Positions 30,701 through 40,051 of a stretch of DNA of 64,000 bases are shown here, in pieces. This DNA comes from Rebecca billardiae RCC1528. Its lineage: Eukaryota; Haptophyta. A program made the position numbers and the translations under genes. The stretch spans positions 1,054,001 to 1,118,000 of the forward strand of contig OZ251229.1 in NCBI GenBank assembly GCA_965240325.2, given 5' to 3'. Numbering within the stretch: the stretch's first letter is position 1; every line of letters begins with the position of its first letter. Under the pieces are notes generated by a model. It worked only from the letters and a program-made list of their open reading frames with translations. It had not been told where the DNA came from and ran no database searches.

Positions 30701-31716
30701 AGGTCGCGCTCAAGCTCGCCACCGAGCTCGGGTACACCGTCGCCGAGCTCGAGTACGGCCGCTACCTCGGGCTGCAGATCACGGACGCGGACTCGCCCGA
30801 CGCTGGCCTGCTCTACATTGCGCGCGAGGGGCTGGCGGCGGACCTGCCGGACGGGTGGGAGGAGCACCTCGACCCGGAGGGGCGCGTGTACTACGCGAAC
30901 CACCAGACGGGCGCGCTCTCGCGCGCGCACCCCACCGACGAGGTGTACCGCCAGCAGATCCACGACGCGCGGTACGGCAAGGGCTCCTACCTGTCGCTCT
31001 CGCTGTCCATGGTCACCTCCACCTACATCGTGGACGCGCTCGGCCAGCTGCGCCCGTCGCAGATGAAGCGCGCCGCGGCGGCGTTCGAGAAGTACGACCG
31101 CGAGCGCGTCGGGCTGATCTCGTTCGACGACTTCGCCGCCGCGGTGCACGAGCACGCCACGAAGACGGGGCGCGCCGAGCCGGTCGCGCTGCCAAAGGTC
31201 CGCGCCATGTTCACGACCGCCGACCTCACGCACTCGGGCTCGATCGACCTCAACGAGTTCGTGCACATGCAGAAGCTGCGGCAGGAGCGGATCTCGAAGC
31301 GGAAGGAGGAGCGCGAGGCGAAGAAGAAGGCGGAGGAGGAGGCCGCGCCCGGCCAGGACGAGCTGGGCGAGGCGACGTGGGACGCGGGCGGCGGCAAGGC
31401 GAGCAAGTCCAAAAACCGGCTGCTCGCCGCCGCGGCCAAGGCGTCGATGCTCGTGGGGCGCTCGTCGTCCTTCATCGGCGAGCGGGAGGGGATGGGCGCC
31501 GCGCCCGCGGCCGACGACGCGCAGAAGCCGAACGGCGACAGCGCGCGCCGCAGCGTCGAGGGCGCCAACGGCAAGGCGCCCTCGCCCAACAAGCCAGCCG
31601 CGGCCGCGGGGGCTCCGATCGTCAGCGATGACGAGGACGGCGGCGGGGGCGGCGGCTGCTGCGCGCCCAAGAAAAAGCCAAAGAAGCAGGCATCGACGGG
31701 GGCGCTGCGCGTATGA
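27760..31716 (+). CDS. unconventional myosin heavy chain with WW domain and EF-hands
   Basis: The protein has 1,318 residues in one exon. The motor head lacks an SH3-like N-terminal domain. The P-loop GESGAGKTE is near residue 103, switch I is NHNSSRYGKF, switch II/relay is LDMFGFEAF and the actin-binding helix region is RFVRCIKPN. The converter ends at KTKTFLRAG. An insert of about 80 residues rich in Ser and Arg (RKRSASMRRGSSS to FRRGGGKKED) lies after VNLGQYN. The neck has one IQ-like basic helix and a charged coiled-coil. The tail has a WW domain (LPDGWEEHLDPEGRVYYANH, about residues 1031-1063) and two EF-hand-like units (YDRERVGLISFDDF, ADLTHSGSIDLNEF). It ends in a CC-containing polybasic tip suited to membrane contact. 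It is an actin motor of a protist-specific class. Confidence 0.9.
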   Translation: MTGTTKEQAKDMHDLSKMSSLNEDSVVTVLKARLMTHELIYTRVHRLLVAVNPLKDIPGLYTEERMRLYTEDQNAEPPHAYEVAASAYRRMLDGTDQAVVITGESGAGKTETFKKMIQYLSWRAPTSPMDEGSSVASFEQLLIKTVPALESFGNAATALNHNSSRYGKFVSLYYTRQGRLAGVVLKSYLLEKTRVCAAGGERTFHSFYELVCGAPGDMRHQLKLEALPPSTRYIVNLGQYNAQHTARKRSASMRRGSSSTLLDQLRSRRGSNVAASSPVGQGPMPGRRGSRVPSLADISSAFRRGGGKKEDAPLAPQPYDKRNDGEEFKDTRKAIAACGVDEADEDAVWMCVGALLHLGAVDFVAADKDGAAAKESDTDPEAERSTLTPACQSSLSYAADLLGVDSTALANALTTRKIKAGAEWVTAHNSPKASRQVTDALAKAIYARVFAWLFEVTNWALGGTDATAQAAMADDDDKEHRHDDDGEGKAQTLIGLLDMFGFEAFQHNSLEQLCINVANERLQVHFTRTMFETVQREAMEEGIDFKETDFSAVDPGPTLDLLSTKGTGVMPMISEECYVPRGTDQTLLQKLAEKHKGHERFSLPRQGGRFGIAHYAGIVQYETDGMLDKNRDPLPQDAAVLLSTSGVPFVGAMFTARTGATGTVGKARTRAGVLPAFDAQLRDLSAILEAAESRFVRCIKPNMKQEPGLYDVPVVVKQLRSSAVVAAIETVAAGFPDRVPHAELVRRYTSVAPKEAFHDDERPPDNGKGVEQVLGALGVRRDLYAVGKTKTFLRAGVTQYLERARDAKLIAAAQRIAARHRGRHARFVFQGMLIEKRAKEAAEAAKAAEKKRRQSLVASQAIQEAQLAGGAPQTGVNLSELSMRALQEHESAQKEHEEAIERYRQAEEARLAREEELANDPRAQRLAKLRRAAAASRGGGGADGRRRPPTAPGMAFTFGGALGGDQSDTLFGRSIPFESAEVALKLATELGYTVAELEYGRYLGLQITDADSPDAGLLYIAREGLAADLPDGWEEHLDPEGRVYYANHQTGALSRAHPTDEVYRQQIHDARYGKGSYLSLSLSMVTSTYIVDALGQLRPSQMKRAAAAFEKYDRERVGLISFDDFAAAVHEHATKTGRAEPVALPKVRAMFTTADLTHSGSIDLNEFVHMQKLRQERISKRKEEREAKKKAEEEAAPGQDELGEATWDAGGGKASKSKNRLLAAAAKASMLVGRSSSFIGEREGMGAAPAADDAQKPNGDSARRSVEGANGKAPSPNKPAAAAGAPIVSDDEDGGGGGGCCAPKKKPKKQASTGALRV

Positions 31717-32572
31717 GCGGGCCGGAGCTCGAGTGCCGCCGCGCCACACGGCGTGCGCTCGCGCTCCGCGCCCGCACCCGAACGAACGGACTCGGTCGTC
31801 GCCCCGCACACCGGGGCGGCAGCGGCGAGTGCCGCGCTATGTATGCAGACATGTGCGCTGCTGGCGCGCCGTCCCTGCGCTGCAGGGGCGGTTCGCGAGC
31901 AGCCATTCACGAGGCTCCTTGCGCTCGGTCGAGGGACCATCCACCAGCAGCCGATCACGAGCATTGTTGAGCTCAGCCGAATCATGGCGACTCCTCCGTC
32001 TGTCGACTCGGCAGCCTGACGCGGCACTGCGGCAGGTTTCCGCACGCACCACGCGGCGCTCGCCGTGCGTGGCATGCGGCTATGCGAGTCGTGTCCATAT
32101 TTCATTCAGAATCAAATAATCAGTCGTCGTCGTCGTCATTATCCATCAATTCCGCAAACGGGCCCGATGCAGTGTGGCACAGGAAGTGGCCCCGGAACCG
32201 GTACTCCCGCACTCACTCTCCGCCGCCGCGACCCGAGCCACTAGCCACTAAGCCAGGCCCGGCGAGGCCCGGCGCGCCCAATTATTGCTGGCATGAATTA
32301 TTCTACTGCTGATTTCAGACTTCGGCCGGAATAATGAATAATAGTATATAAGATCGGCTACAGTACGCCGATCTTCGGGTAGTAAACAACGAAGTTGAGG
32401 GCGCACGGCCCTGGTAGTTGTGAGTCTAGTAGACAAGTAGTTGCATGTCGTGCGCATTCTTCACCGCCGAATCACGATGCGCGCGCCCCGGGCGCGTCGC
32501 CGTGCAGGAGGCGCGGGCGCGAGTAATCGACGCGATCGACGGCCTCGGGGGGCTGCGCCGTGTCGCGGCTCT
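31717..32572. other. intergenic
   Basis: No coding region is supported. It spans the 3' flank of the myosin gene and an AT-richer stretch (about 32285-32350). Confidence 0.55.
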
Positions 32573-34248
32573 TCATTCAGTCTTCACGCAGCCGGCGTGC
32601 CCCTCGAGCGCGTGCACGCACTCTGACTCGGCGGTGTCCCACGCCCACAGTCGCACGACCGCGTCGCTGTCGTCGCCCGCGCTCGCCGCGACGCGCCCGT
32701 CGGCCGAGAGTGCGACCGCCTCCACCCAGCCGGCGTGCGCTAGCAGCACAGCCTCGCACGGCCCGCGCGCGGCGAGCAGGGGCGCTCGCGCGCAGTGCTC
32801 GCGCCCGCGCGCCCAGCTGGCGCGGGCGGCCGGGTGCGCGGCGCGCGGCGCGCGCCGCGCCCACGCGGACTCGTGCGGCGCCGAGCCAACCGGCTGCTCG
32901 AGGCACAGCGCGAGGCAGCGGCCCGGCGCCGTGGCGGCGGCGGAGGCGCTCAGCCGCGCGAGCTGCAGCCAGTCCGCGACGCGCGCGCGCAGCGCCGCAG
33001 CCTCCGCGCGCGCGGCCGCGCCCGGCTCGCCGCCGCCGCCGCCGCGCGCGTCGGCGTCGGCGAGCGCCGCGGCCGTGTCCGCGAGGTCGCGCACGTACTC
33101 GGTCTCGAGGCCGTGCCGCGCGCGCGCCTCCCACCCGTCCGCGCCCGCGTCGGTGAGCTCGCGCGCCGCGTCGGCCGCGCGCCCGGCCGCGAGCAGCGCT
33201 TGCACTAGCTCCTCGCACCGGCGCACATTGAGCACGGCGGCGTCGCGGCCGGCGAAGGCCGAGGCGCGCGGCAGAGAGGAGCAGGGGCTGCGGCGCGATG
33301 CGCCGCCGCCCGTCCTCGCCGCCGGTGGCCTTCGGGTGGCGCAGCGGTTTGGCGGCCTCGCCCGCCCACGTGCCAGCCCAGAAATCTGCGAGCGCGTGCG
33401 CGTCGGCCGCGCGGGCGTACCGTGCCGCCGCCGCCTCGGCCACCTGATGAGGCGGTGGTACCAGCGCAAACAAAGGGCCGTCGCCGCCGGCGGCGAGCAG
33501 CGAGCCGAGCGCGTCGCGCACGGCGAGCCACACGGGCAGCCGCACCACCGCCGGCACCCAGAACTCGAACACGGACGCCAGCACGTCCTCGTGCAGAGAG
33601 AGCGAGCCTCCTCCAGCTCGGCACTCGAGAGGCCGCGGCGCGACGCGCAGATGGCGCCGCACGCGCGCCGCACGAGCATCGCGCCGTGCAGCCGCTCGAC
33701 GCGCTCGAAGGTGGCGGCGACGGCGGCGCGCGCGTCGGCGGGCAGGTGCGCGGGCGGCGGCTCGCCCGAGCGCCACTCCGCCGCCGCGTCGGCGAGCAGC
33801 ACGGCGTGCAGCGCGCTCGGCGCCTCTCCGAGTGCCGAGCGCACCGCCTCGGCCTGCCGCGCGTCGAGCGTGCGCCCCGCCGCGCCGAGCCGGCCTCGCA
33901 CCACCGCCTCCGCGTCCGCCGCCGAGAGCCCGCCGAGCTGCAGCGCGGGCACGCCCAGCTGCGCGAGCCGCGTCGCGCACCCGTAACGGTAGCCGCCAGC
34001 GTCACCGCCAGCGTCACCGCCAGCGTCAGCGCCCGAGTCGATCTGCGCCAAAAAGGACAGAGTCAAGAAGCGTGTCGAGCGGCGCGGTGGAGACTCGCCG
34101 TGGAGAGCAGCGCGGAGTAGCGCACGCGCTCGCCGCCCTCAAGCACCGCCTCGTGCTCGTGCGCCGCGAACGAGCGGCTCGCGCCGCCGTCCTCGCTGGA
34201 GCCCGACGTGACGACGCGGCTCCGCGGTCTGCGCGCGCAGCCGCGCAA
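32573..34248 (-). pseudogene. decayed NACHT-WD40 (NWD1-like) gene fragment
   Basis: Protein-like segments appear in order but alternate between frames. GYRYGCATRLAQLGVPALQL and an adjoining SAADAEAVVRGRLG segment come first, then CASRRGLSSAELEE. The next frame has LHEDVLASVFEFWVPAVVRL and PVWLAVRDALGSLL. A short return gives LRWYHR, then HQVAEAAAARYARAADAHAL. Finally AAVLNVRRCEELVQALL precedes the first WD40 repeat (HAGWVEAVALSADGRVAASA, VRLWAWD, HALEGHAGCV), where a stop ends it. This layout matches NACHT and WD-repeat proteins (NWD1/TEP1 type), but the NACHT P-loop and most of the beta-propeller are absent. The shifts coincide with short insertions (an extra CT in TCTCTCT, a repeated TTTG). 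Sequencing error is a less likely explanation because there are at least three shifts. Confidence 0.7.
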
Positions 34249-36234
34249 GCACCTGGGTATTTTTCGACCACTCTTGTCCCTAAGTGCGGCAGCTCAAAAA
34301 TGGCGTTTCGCTTCAAAGAATAATCGAATATACCAGCACCCTATGGGGGTTGAAAGAGATCGTACCTGTGCATCAAATACAAGAATTGATTGCCACCCGC
34401 ATTGACGTCGCGCATCCGAGTAAGCTAGAGTGACCAAGAGTATATCACTCAATATCAGCGTGGCGGGAACGCCGGTTCGGGCTACCCGCGCAATGACATC
34501 TCGCGTGTATGAATCAAGGGTAGTAATCAAGGGGCTTAAACCCGCCACTGAGAAGCTGACGGTTCATGACTTCATAATATGCCGGCATAATACTTTAATT
34601 CAAGCGACATAAAAGCCGACCCAACTTCTCTTTTCTATGGTTGGCGAGCTGTTTCAGGCTCTTACAATTCAGGCTTCTTACTATGACGGAATGTTCGAAC
34701 ACACGGCTGGTGTTATGTGCTATTCCACCTTGCATTCCCAGGGGGCTAAGTGTTACTATCGTTAAAATTAGCATCTCCTACAAACGCAATCATTGGCAGC
34801 GATATCCATGCTCATACGCTAGGCCACCTACCGAAAAAACCCCAAAAATCCTGCGCGCATCCTCTTTTTGATTTTGCGGAGCACCTGCGCCGCCCCCCCC
34901 GGCTTTCGCTCACGCTCAGACCTTTCGGGGGGGGCCGTGCGCCATAATATGATGGATATATTCGATGAGCTTTATAAAATAGAGACTCTATGACAGGCGG
35001 GTAGTTAAAGTTTGTCCAGTTTTATGCACTTGTATCATTTATCTAATGCGCGCCAGGCAGTCGAGGCAGTAGTGCTGCCCTGCCCGGACCAGGCCGCCTC
35101 CCAATTACCAATAGCTTACTAATATTGCGGTTCGTGTGTAATTATTACCCCCCCCCCCCCCCCCCTTACGGGCCTTCGACCCAGCTTTCAGCACGCCCCG
35201 GGACCGATCCGGACACCCCTACACATGTGCGAAAATTCAAAATGCCGCCCGGGCTGGGTAATTCACTATAACTAATTACAGAGAATAAGAGAGAGTAAAC
35301 CTCAACCCATTCCCCAAAGGACTTGGAGGCTGTGGCTGATAATCCAACTGCTGGTCTTGTCGTCCAAGGGATCGCCTGAGGTGGGCTGGTAGGCGGTAGC
35401 TAGTGCAGATCACCAGGGCGGGCGGCGATCCCGTCGATTTGCAATTGCATCTGAAGATGCAACGCTACAGTGTCAGTGACCGGACTTAGGCGGTGATGGA
35501 CTGGAGAGCTGGAGCCTACGTCAGTACTGTATTGGGGGTACCGTACCTACTACCTAAGTATTAGGGCGTCGTCGTTGTACCGAGGAACTGCGTTCAGGCG
35601 GTCATTATACGGAACGGCGGAGGCCAGGAGCGTGTTGGCTCTGATGATGCATGCTGCGCCTGCTGGCTGTCATCAGGCTGACAAGCTGCGCTGTCAGAAT
35701 GCCGCACTGCTCCGAAGGCGATTCATTCATCGATTGATTATGAGCAGCGCTCGGACGCGGAGCCACCGCACCGATAAGCACGCGGGCTCGGGAGTCGCGA
35801 GCAGAGGATCGCTACTGACTCCGATAACTGCTGCATAGCAGACTCCGACAGACTGTCCGCGCGGTCCATCGAGTCGTGGGGTGTTAGATCGAAGTCGTGA
35901 GTAGCAGTCACTGCCCATCATGAATCATGTAATCTGACGGACTGGCACAGCCAGCTCTCTTACTCATCACAGGTGGCCCGGACCCCGGCGCGGCCACTCA
36001 CCACTGCTTATGAGTTCGCACTCATCAGGTGGCCCGGACCCCGGCGCGACCCTTGGCTACTGTATCGAAGATGCTTGCAGCGAGTCAGTGCCGGACCGGG
36101 GATGCCCGACGCTGGCTCATGTTACACCGCCCTGTCACTCCGGCGCCTGGGTGGGCGGCGGTCAGCAATCTCAAAGATCGATCGGCAGTGAAGAGGCCGA
36201 GGCGGCGAGCAGCGCTGCCCATGTGTTCTGCGAT
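34249..36234. other. gene-free region of unusual composition
   Basis: No supported gene. From about 34290 to 34870 GC falls to near half with mixed codon-like content unlike the neighbours. C8 at 34893-34900 faces G8 at 34927-34934 and could form a hairpin. A C18 run lies at 35148-35165. A CAGGTGGCCCGGACCCCGGC block occurs twice, near 35971 and 36028. Confidence 0.6.
35148..35165. repeat. C18 homopolymer
   Basis: Eighteen consecutive C residues in a gene-free region. The length is likely uncertain in any assembly. Confidence 0.9.
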
Positions 36235-37032
36235 TCAAAAGGGCCCGTCAAGATCGTCCTCTTCCGCGTCATCATGAGCTGGTGATGGCGGCTGCGACGC
36301 GCGCCGCTTGGCCTCATCGGCGATGTCGACCTTCTTGATCAGAGCATCGAGCTCGGCGCGCATGGCAGCGACGACGGCACGCATCAGCGCGGCACCTCGA
36401 ATGTGCCGTTTCGTCGCGTTCTTGAAGTGGCCTTTGCATTTCCCGTCGAGCTCACGAGACGCGGCCTCCGGCAAGCGCTTGAGCAGATGCTGAGGCAGAC
36501 GCCCGCGGATGTCGGCAAGCATGACTGCGCTCGAGTTCCACGAGTGCTGCGAGAGCCGATCGAGAAGTTCAGAGTCGGGGAGCGAGTCGTAGACGTACGA
36601 TAGCTTGTTCACCTGGCTTCGCGCGGACTCGACGAGGCCTTCGAAGATGGCATCTTCCTTGCCGTGAGCGGCGGCTTCAGCCTTCTCGAGACGGATCTGG
36701 CGGGAACCCTTGTTGACAAACGTGCGCAACCCCTGTTCCATCGACTGAAGGTCGACATCGCCCGGCTCGACGGCCAGGTCATCCACCAGCGCCTTTGCAA
36801 CTTTGCGGGCGACGCGGTGCTCGCGCCTGAAGGTGTTGTGCACGTTTGTGATTGGCGCGAGGGCCAGCGCGTCGGGCGCGCTCTCGAGGCACTCGGTGAA
36901 CGAGAGCTCATTCACGGTCGGGGCGAGGGCAGGAAGAGCGCACGAAACGGAGCGCCATGGGTTGTCGAGGATCTGCGATTCATCGTTCAAGTCCTGCTCG
37001 TCGTGGTCGGATGAGTCCCGCGCCGTCGCCAT
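36235..37032 (-). CDS. soluble helical protein of unknown function
   Basis: The protein has 265 residues from the ATG at 37032; another in-frame ATG at 37188 would add 52 residues. The N-terminus is acidic (SSDHDEQDLNDESQ). It is followed by predicted helices, for example FRREHRVARKVAKALVDDLA, LRTFVNKGSRQIRLEKAEAA and LMRAVVAAMRAELDALIKKV, and an acidic tail ending HDDAEEDDLDGPF. No membrane segment or signal peptide is seen. I do not recognise a family. It is divergently paired with the Fuzzy homologue, which might mean co-expression, but that is only inference. Codon use is like neighbouring genes. Confidence 0.6.
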   Translation of the reverse strand: MATARDSSDHDEQDLNDESQILDNPWRSVSCALPALAPTVNELSFTECLESAPDALALAPITNVHNTFRREHRVARKVAKALVDDLAVEPGDVDLQSMEQGLRTFVNKGSRQIRLEKAEAAAHGKEDAIFEGLVESARSQVNKLSYVYDSLPDSELLDRLSQHSWNSSAVMLADIRGRLPQHLLKRLPEAASRELDGKCKGHFKNATKRHIRGAALMRAVVAAMRAELDALIKKVDIADEAKRRASQPPSPAHDDAEEDDLDGPF

Positions 37033-37256
37033 CGTCGAACTGCAGCAGCTGCGCGCGGCGGACGGCGATGCGGCCGAGTCGATCCTGACAAGCTCCGCTG
37101 GGCGCTTCGCGCGCTGGCTGGGCGCGCTCGTCTCTCGAGTCCTTCCCCAACGGCAAGCCTGCCAGAATAAGTCCGGACGACCATGCATTCCGGGTTTTCA
37201 AGTTGGCGAGGAGGCCCGCCGCGACGTTGCCGTTTGTCATCGCGGCGCGCGCGCTG

Positions 37257-38747
37257 ATGGACCACGAGGTCCCCGACGACGCTCGTCGCCTCTTCGTCGC
37301 GATCGATGGGCATGGTATGCCTTTGCTCGTGCGAGCGCTGGGCGTGCGACCGCCCTCCTTCTCCGCCCTCGGGCTGCTCGGCGCAGTGCGCGTTTCCAGC
37401 GATCGGGCGCGCAAGTCGGTGCGCACACTCGCAAGCGCATCGCACGCAGTGTCGTTTGGCGCCTTTGGACGGCTGCTGTGCGTGCTTGCGCTCGACGAGC
37501 TGGACGAGCCCGAGCGTCTCCCGAGCCACTGGCTCCAGACGCTCCACGACGCCATCGTGCTCCGCGTCGGCATCCAAGCCCTCTCGCGCGACGACGCGCC
37601 GCCTGATGAGTTGAAGCGACAGCTGCAGCACGCGGTGAGCTTTGTGGACGCCACGCTGCGCGCGCTGCACCCGAGCCCGGGATCCGCGCTGGCGCAGACG
37701 CGCGTGCACTCGCTGCTCGACACCGCCCCGCTCTTCGGCGACGCGCTGCGCGCGTGTGCGCGCGGGCTCATGCAGTGCGCAGCGGCCGTCGACTCGCGCC
37801 ACGCATGGCTCGCAGCTCACGGGCGCGTGTGCACGGCGACGCGCGACTGGTGGGCGCTGCCCGCGCGCGACCGCGCCGCGCTGCTCCTCTTCGTGCGCTC
37901 GCTGCCCTCCGCGTCGGCGCGGGACTGCCCCGTGTACCTGCCGCTCACCTCGCCCGCGTCGCCGCTGCGACTGCTCACCGTGGTCGTGCGAGCTGGGCTG
38001 GAGGCGTGTGTCCTGGTGGGGCCGGCAGCGGCCCTGTCGCTCGCGGTGCGCGAGGTGGCGCGCGCGTTCGGCGCGGAGGGTGGTGCGGCTGGCGCTGGCA
38101 CGCCGCCCGCGCCGCGCATCGAGGCCGACGCCGTCACCACGCCGCCACTCGCCGCGCCGCGTGCGCCACCGGTCGCGGCGCGCGCGCACAGCGGCCTGAG
38201 CGACACGGAGCTGCTGCAGCGCGGCGCTGCGACCGAGCTGCCAGCATTGCCGTCCGAGCTACTCGGCCTGCTGATTGCCAGCTCGCGCTCGAGCGCCGTG
38301 TGGGAGTACGTGCCTCCGCACTCCTCCGCGCGTGCCGTGGACGCCGCTGCGCCGGCCGTCGATCCAGACGCGCGGCGTGCGCAGCGCGGCGCCACCCTGC
38401 GCGCGTTCGCGCTGGCAAGCCCACCGACGAGCAACGTGCTGCTTCCGCCGCTCGGCGGCGGTGCTGGCGCGCCGCTAACCGCGTCACGGCAGACGGCGGC
38501 GTACGAGAGGCACGCCCACTGGCTGCTGGTGAGTGCCACGGCGCGTCGCGCGTCGCTCACGCCGGGCGCTCGCGCCGGTGCGGGTGCAGAGCCCGGCGGC
38601 GCCGAAGGTGACGATGAGATCGCCATCGCGCTCATGCTCGCACCCAGCATGCCCACGCATCGCGTGCTCGCGCTCGCTCGCGAGCTGCTTCGCACGTTGC
38701 TGCCGCACTTTGACCGCGTGCTCAAGCCGTGCGAGGACGTGCGATAG
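37257..38747 (+). CDS. FUZ: Fuzzy (FUZ) homologue, CPLANE ciliogenesis protein
   Basis: The protein has 496 residues from the ATG at 37257. It aligns along its length with the longin-type planar-polarity effector Fuzzy. The N-terminal longin part is LFVAIDGHGMPLLVRAL, then HAVSFGAFGRLLCVLALDEL. The central part, WWALPARDRAALLLFVRSLP and ARDCPVYLPLTSPASPLRLL, corresponds to the most conserved block of animal FUZ, and LEACVLVGP follows. A Pro/Ala-rich insert precedes the last third. In animals FUZ and Inturned form a GEF-like CPLANE complex that supports intraflagellar transport. Its presence here fits a flagellated organism. The insert makes it longer than the roughly 420-residue animal protein. 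Confidence 0.8.
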   Translation: MDHEVPDDARRLFVAIDGHGMPLLVRALGVRPPSFSALGLLGAVRVSSDRARKSVRTLASASHAVSFGAFGRLLCVLALDELDEPERLPSHWLQTLHDAIVLRVGIQALSRDDAPPDELKRQLQHAVSFVDATLRALHPSPGSALAQTRVHSLLDTAPLFGDALRACARGLMQCAAAVDSRHAWLAAHGRVCTATRDWWALPARDRAALLLFVRSLPSASARDCPVYLPLTSPASPLRLLTVVVRAGLEACVLVGPAAALSLAVREVARAFGAEGGAAGAGTPPAPRIEADAVTTPPLAAPRAPPVAARAHSGLSDTELLQRGAATELPALPSELLGLLIASSRSSAVWEYVPPHSSARAVDAAAPAVDPDARRAQRGATLRAFALASPPTSNVLLPPLGGGAGAPLTASRQTAAYERHAHWLLVSATARRASLTPGARAGAGAEPGGAEGDDEIAIALMLAPSMPTHRVLALARELLRTLLPHFDRVLKPCEDVR

Positions 38748-39394
38748 CATTGCGACGTGTACATCATCGACTTCGGATTACAGTACAGTATCCGGAAAAT
38801 CGCCCGATCGCCGCGCCTGACGCGGACGGCGCCCCGGCGGCCCGGCCCCGGCCCGGCCCGGGCCCGCCCCGGCGGCAAACAGCACGTCGTTGTATCGGAT
38901 CTGATTGATGATGATGACGGTTTAGGTTATCAGTGACCGCATTCACTATACTGATGAGTTATGATGACTATGAGTATAGTGTATGCGTTTGACCGATGAC
39001 GATGTAACACTCAGTGGTCCCCTGGATCATGGCGGAGGCTTTTCCGTGTCTGATTGGCGACGACCGGTGCTTATTAGAAGGCCTCAGCCGATAATGGACA
39101 CGCGGCCGGCTGGCGGGCCGCGGGAACGGAGCTTACGGAGCAGTCGATCTGACGATCACGAATCACGATGACTGCCGAATCACGGAAGTCGGAATCGTCC
39201 GAGTCACGAGTGAATTAGTCTGAAGATCACTGATCAGGAGACAGGATCAACTGCTACGACTAGCCATATTGAAGTCGATTGATCAGACAGTAGAGACGTC
39301 CTAAGACGAGTAGACGACTGTGCGCTAAAGACTAGAGTCTAGATGATGCGGTGCCAACAAAGGAAGTGCCATTGAAGTGATCGCCTACCAGTAC

Positions 39395-39690
39395 CAATTC
39401 TATGATTTAAAGACACAGGCTGCACGAGGGCGCAGCTCTCCTGCGATTCGTCTGTCGAAGTACTGATTGGAGACAGAGGGTGTGAGCGCGTTGGCCGCGG
39501 GTGAGGACCTAGTCGTCGCCGATGCTGATCACAGAGGCAGTAGGTGCCCAGGGATGCCGCTGAAGTATTTGCAGTCGTCGCCAGCCCTTGGTCATCATGT
39601 ACTTGTACGCGTCGACGTTCCGAGGCCGTGTTCGAGTTGCGGATGCAGTGGTGCAGATAGTGGATGGGGTCGCCCTGGCCGGTGTGCGCG
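39395..39690 (-). pseudogene. remnant of a dispersed gene or repeat (copy B; copy A at 14070-14393)
   Basis: This is the reverse-strand counterpart of the fragment near 14.2 kb with the same ordered blocks. Translated pieces include GQGDPIHYLHHCIRNSNT and YKYMMTKG. The frame shifts relative to copy A. The parent protein is not recognised. Confidence 0.65.
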
Positions 39691-39711
39691 GCCTTGGTCT
39701 TGCCGAGTTGC

Positions 39712-39810
39712 GGAAGTAGTCGCCCTTGCCGTTGAGGAAGTCGTCGCCCTGGCCGTTGATGAGGAAGTCGTCGCCCTGGCCGTTGAGGAAGTCGTCGCCC
39801 TGGCCGCTGA
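39712..39810 (-). repeat. 24-bp tandem repeat, four units
   Basis: Units GGAAGTCGTCGCCCTGGCCG plus TTGA start at 39712, 39736, 39763 and 39787, with a 3-bp insertion before the third. On the minus strand they read GQGDDFLN repeats leading into remnant copy B. It may once have been coding. Confidence 0.8.
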
Positions 39811-40051
39811 GGATGCCTGCGCTGCCCAACCGGGCACGTCTGGCGCGCCAGCGCCGCGCGCGGCTCTACGCCAGCGACGGCGGCACGGTGTGGCGTGTCC
39901 TGTCAGTGGCAATTACGGGCACGCGCTTGTACTGCGAGAAGCCCCATCGGCCATCGCTCCACCGTCCACACGGGCAGCCATCGTGCCACATCCCGAAAAA
40001 GCACGGCCGATGAAACGGTAACAGCGGTGAACTGCTTTGAGAACCGCTCCC

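Larger units (their letters stand above)
38748..40051. other. intergenic with gene remnant and tandem repeat
   Basis: It holds a GC-rich GGCCCGG cluster (38835-38875) and GATCACGAATCACGA-like low-complexity sequence (39140-39320). It also holds remnant copy B (39395-39690) and a 24-bp tandem repeat (39712-39810). No intact gene is seen. Confidence 0.6.
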
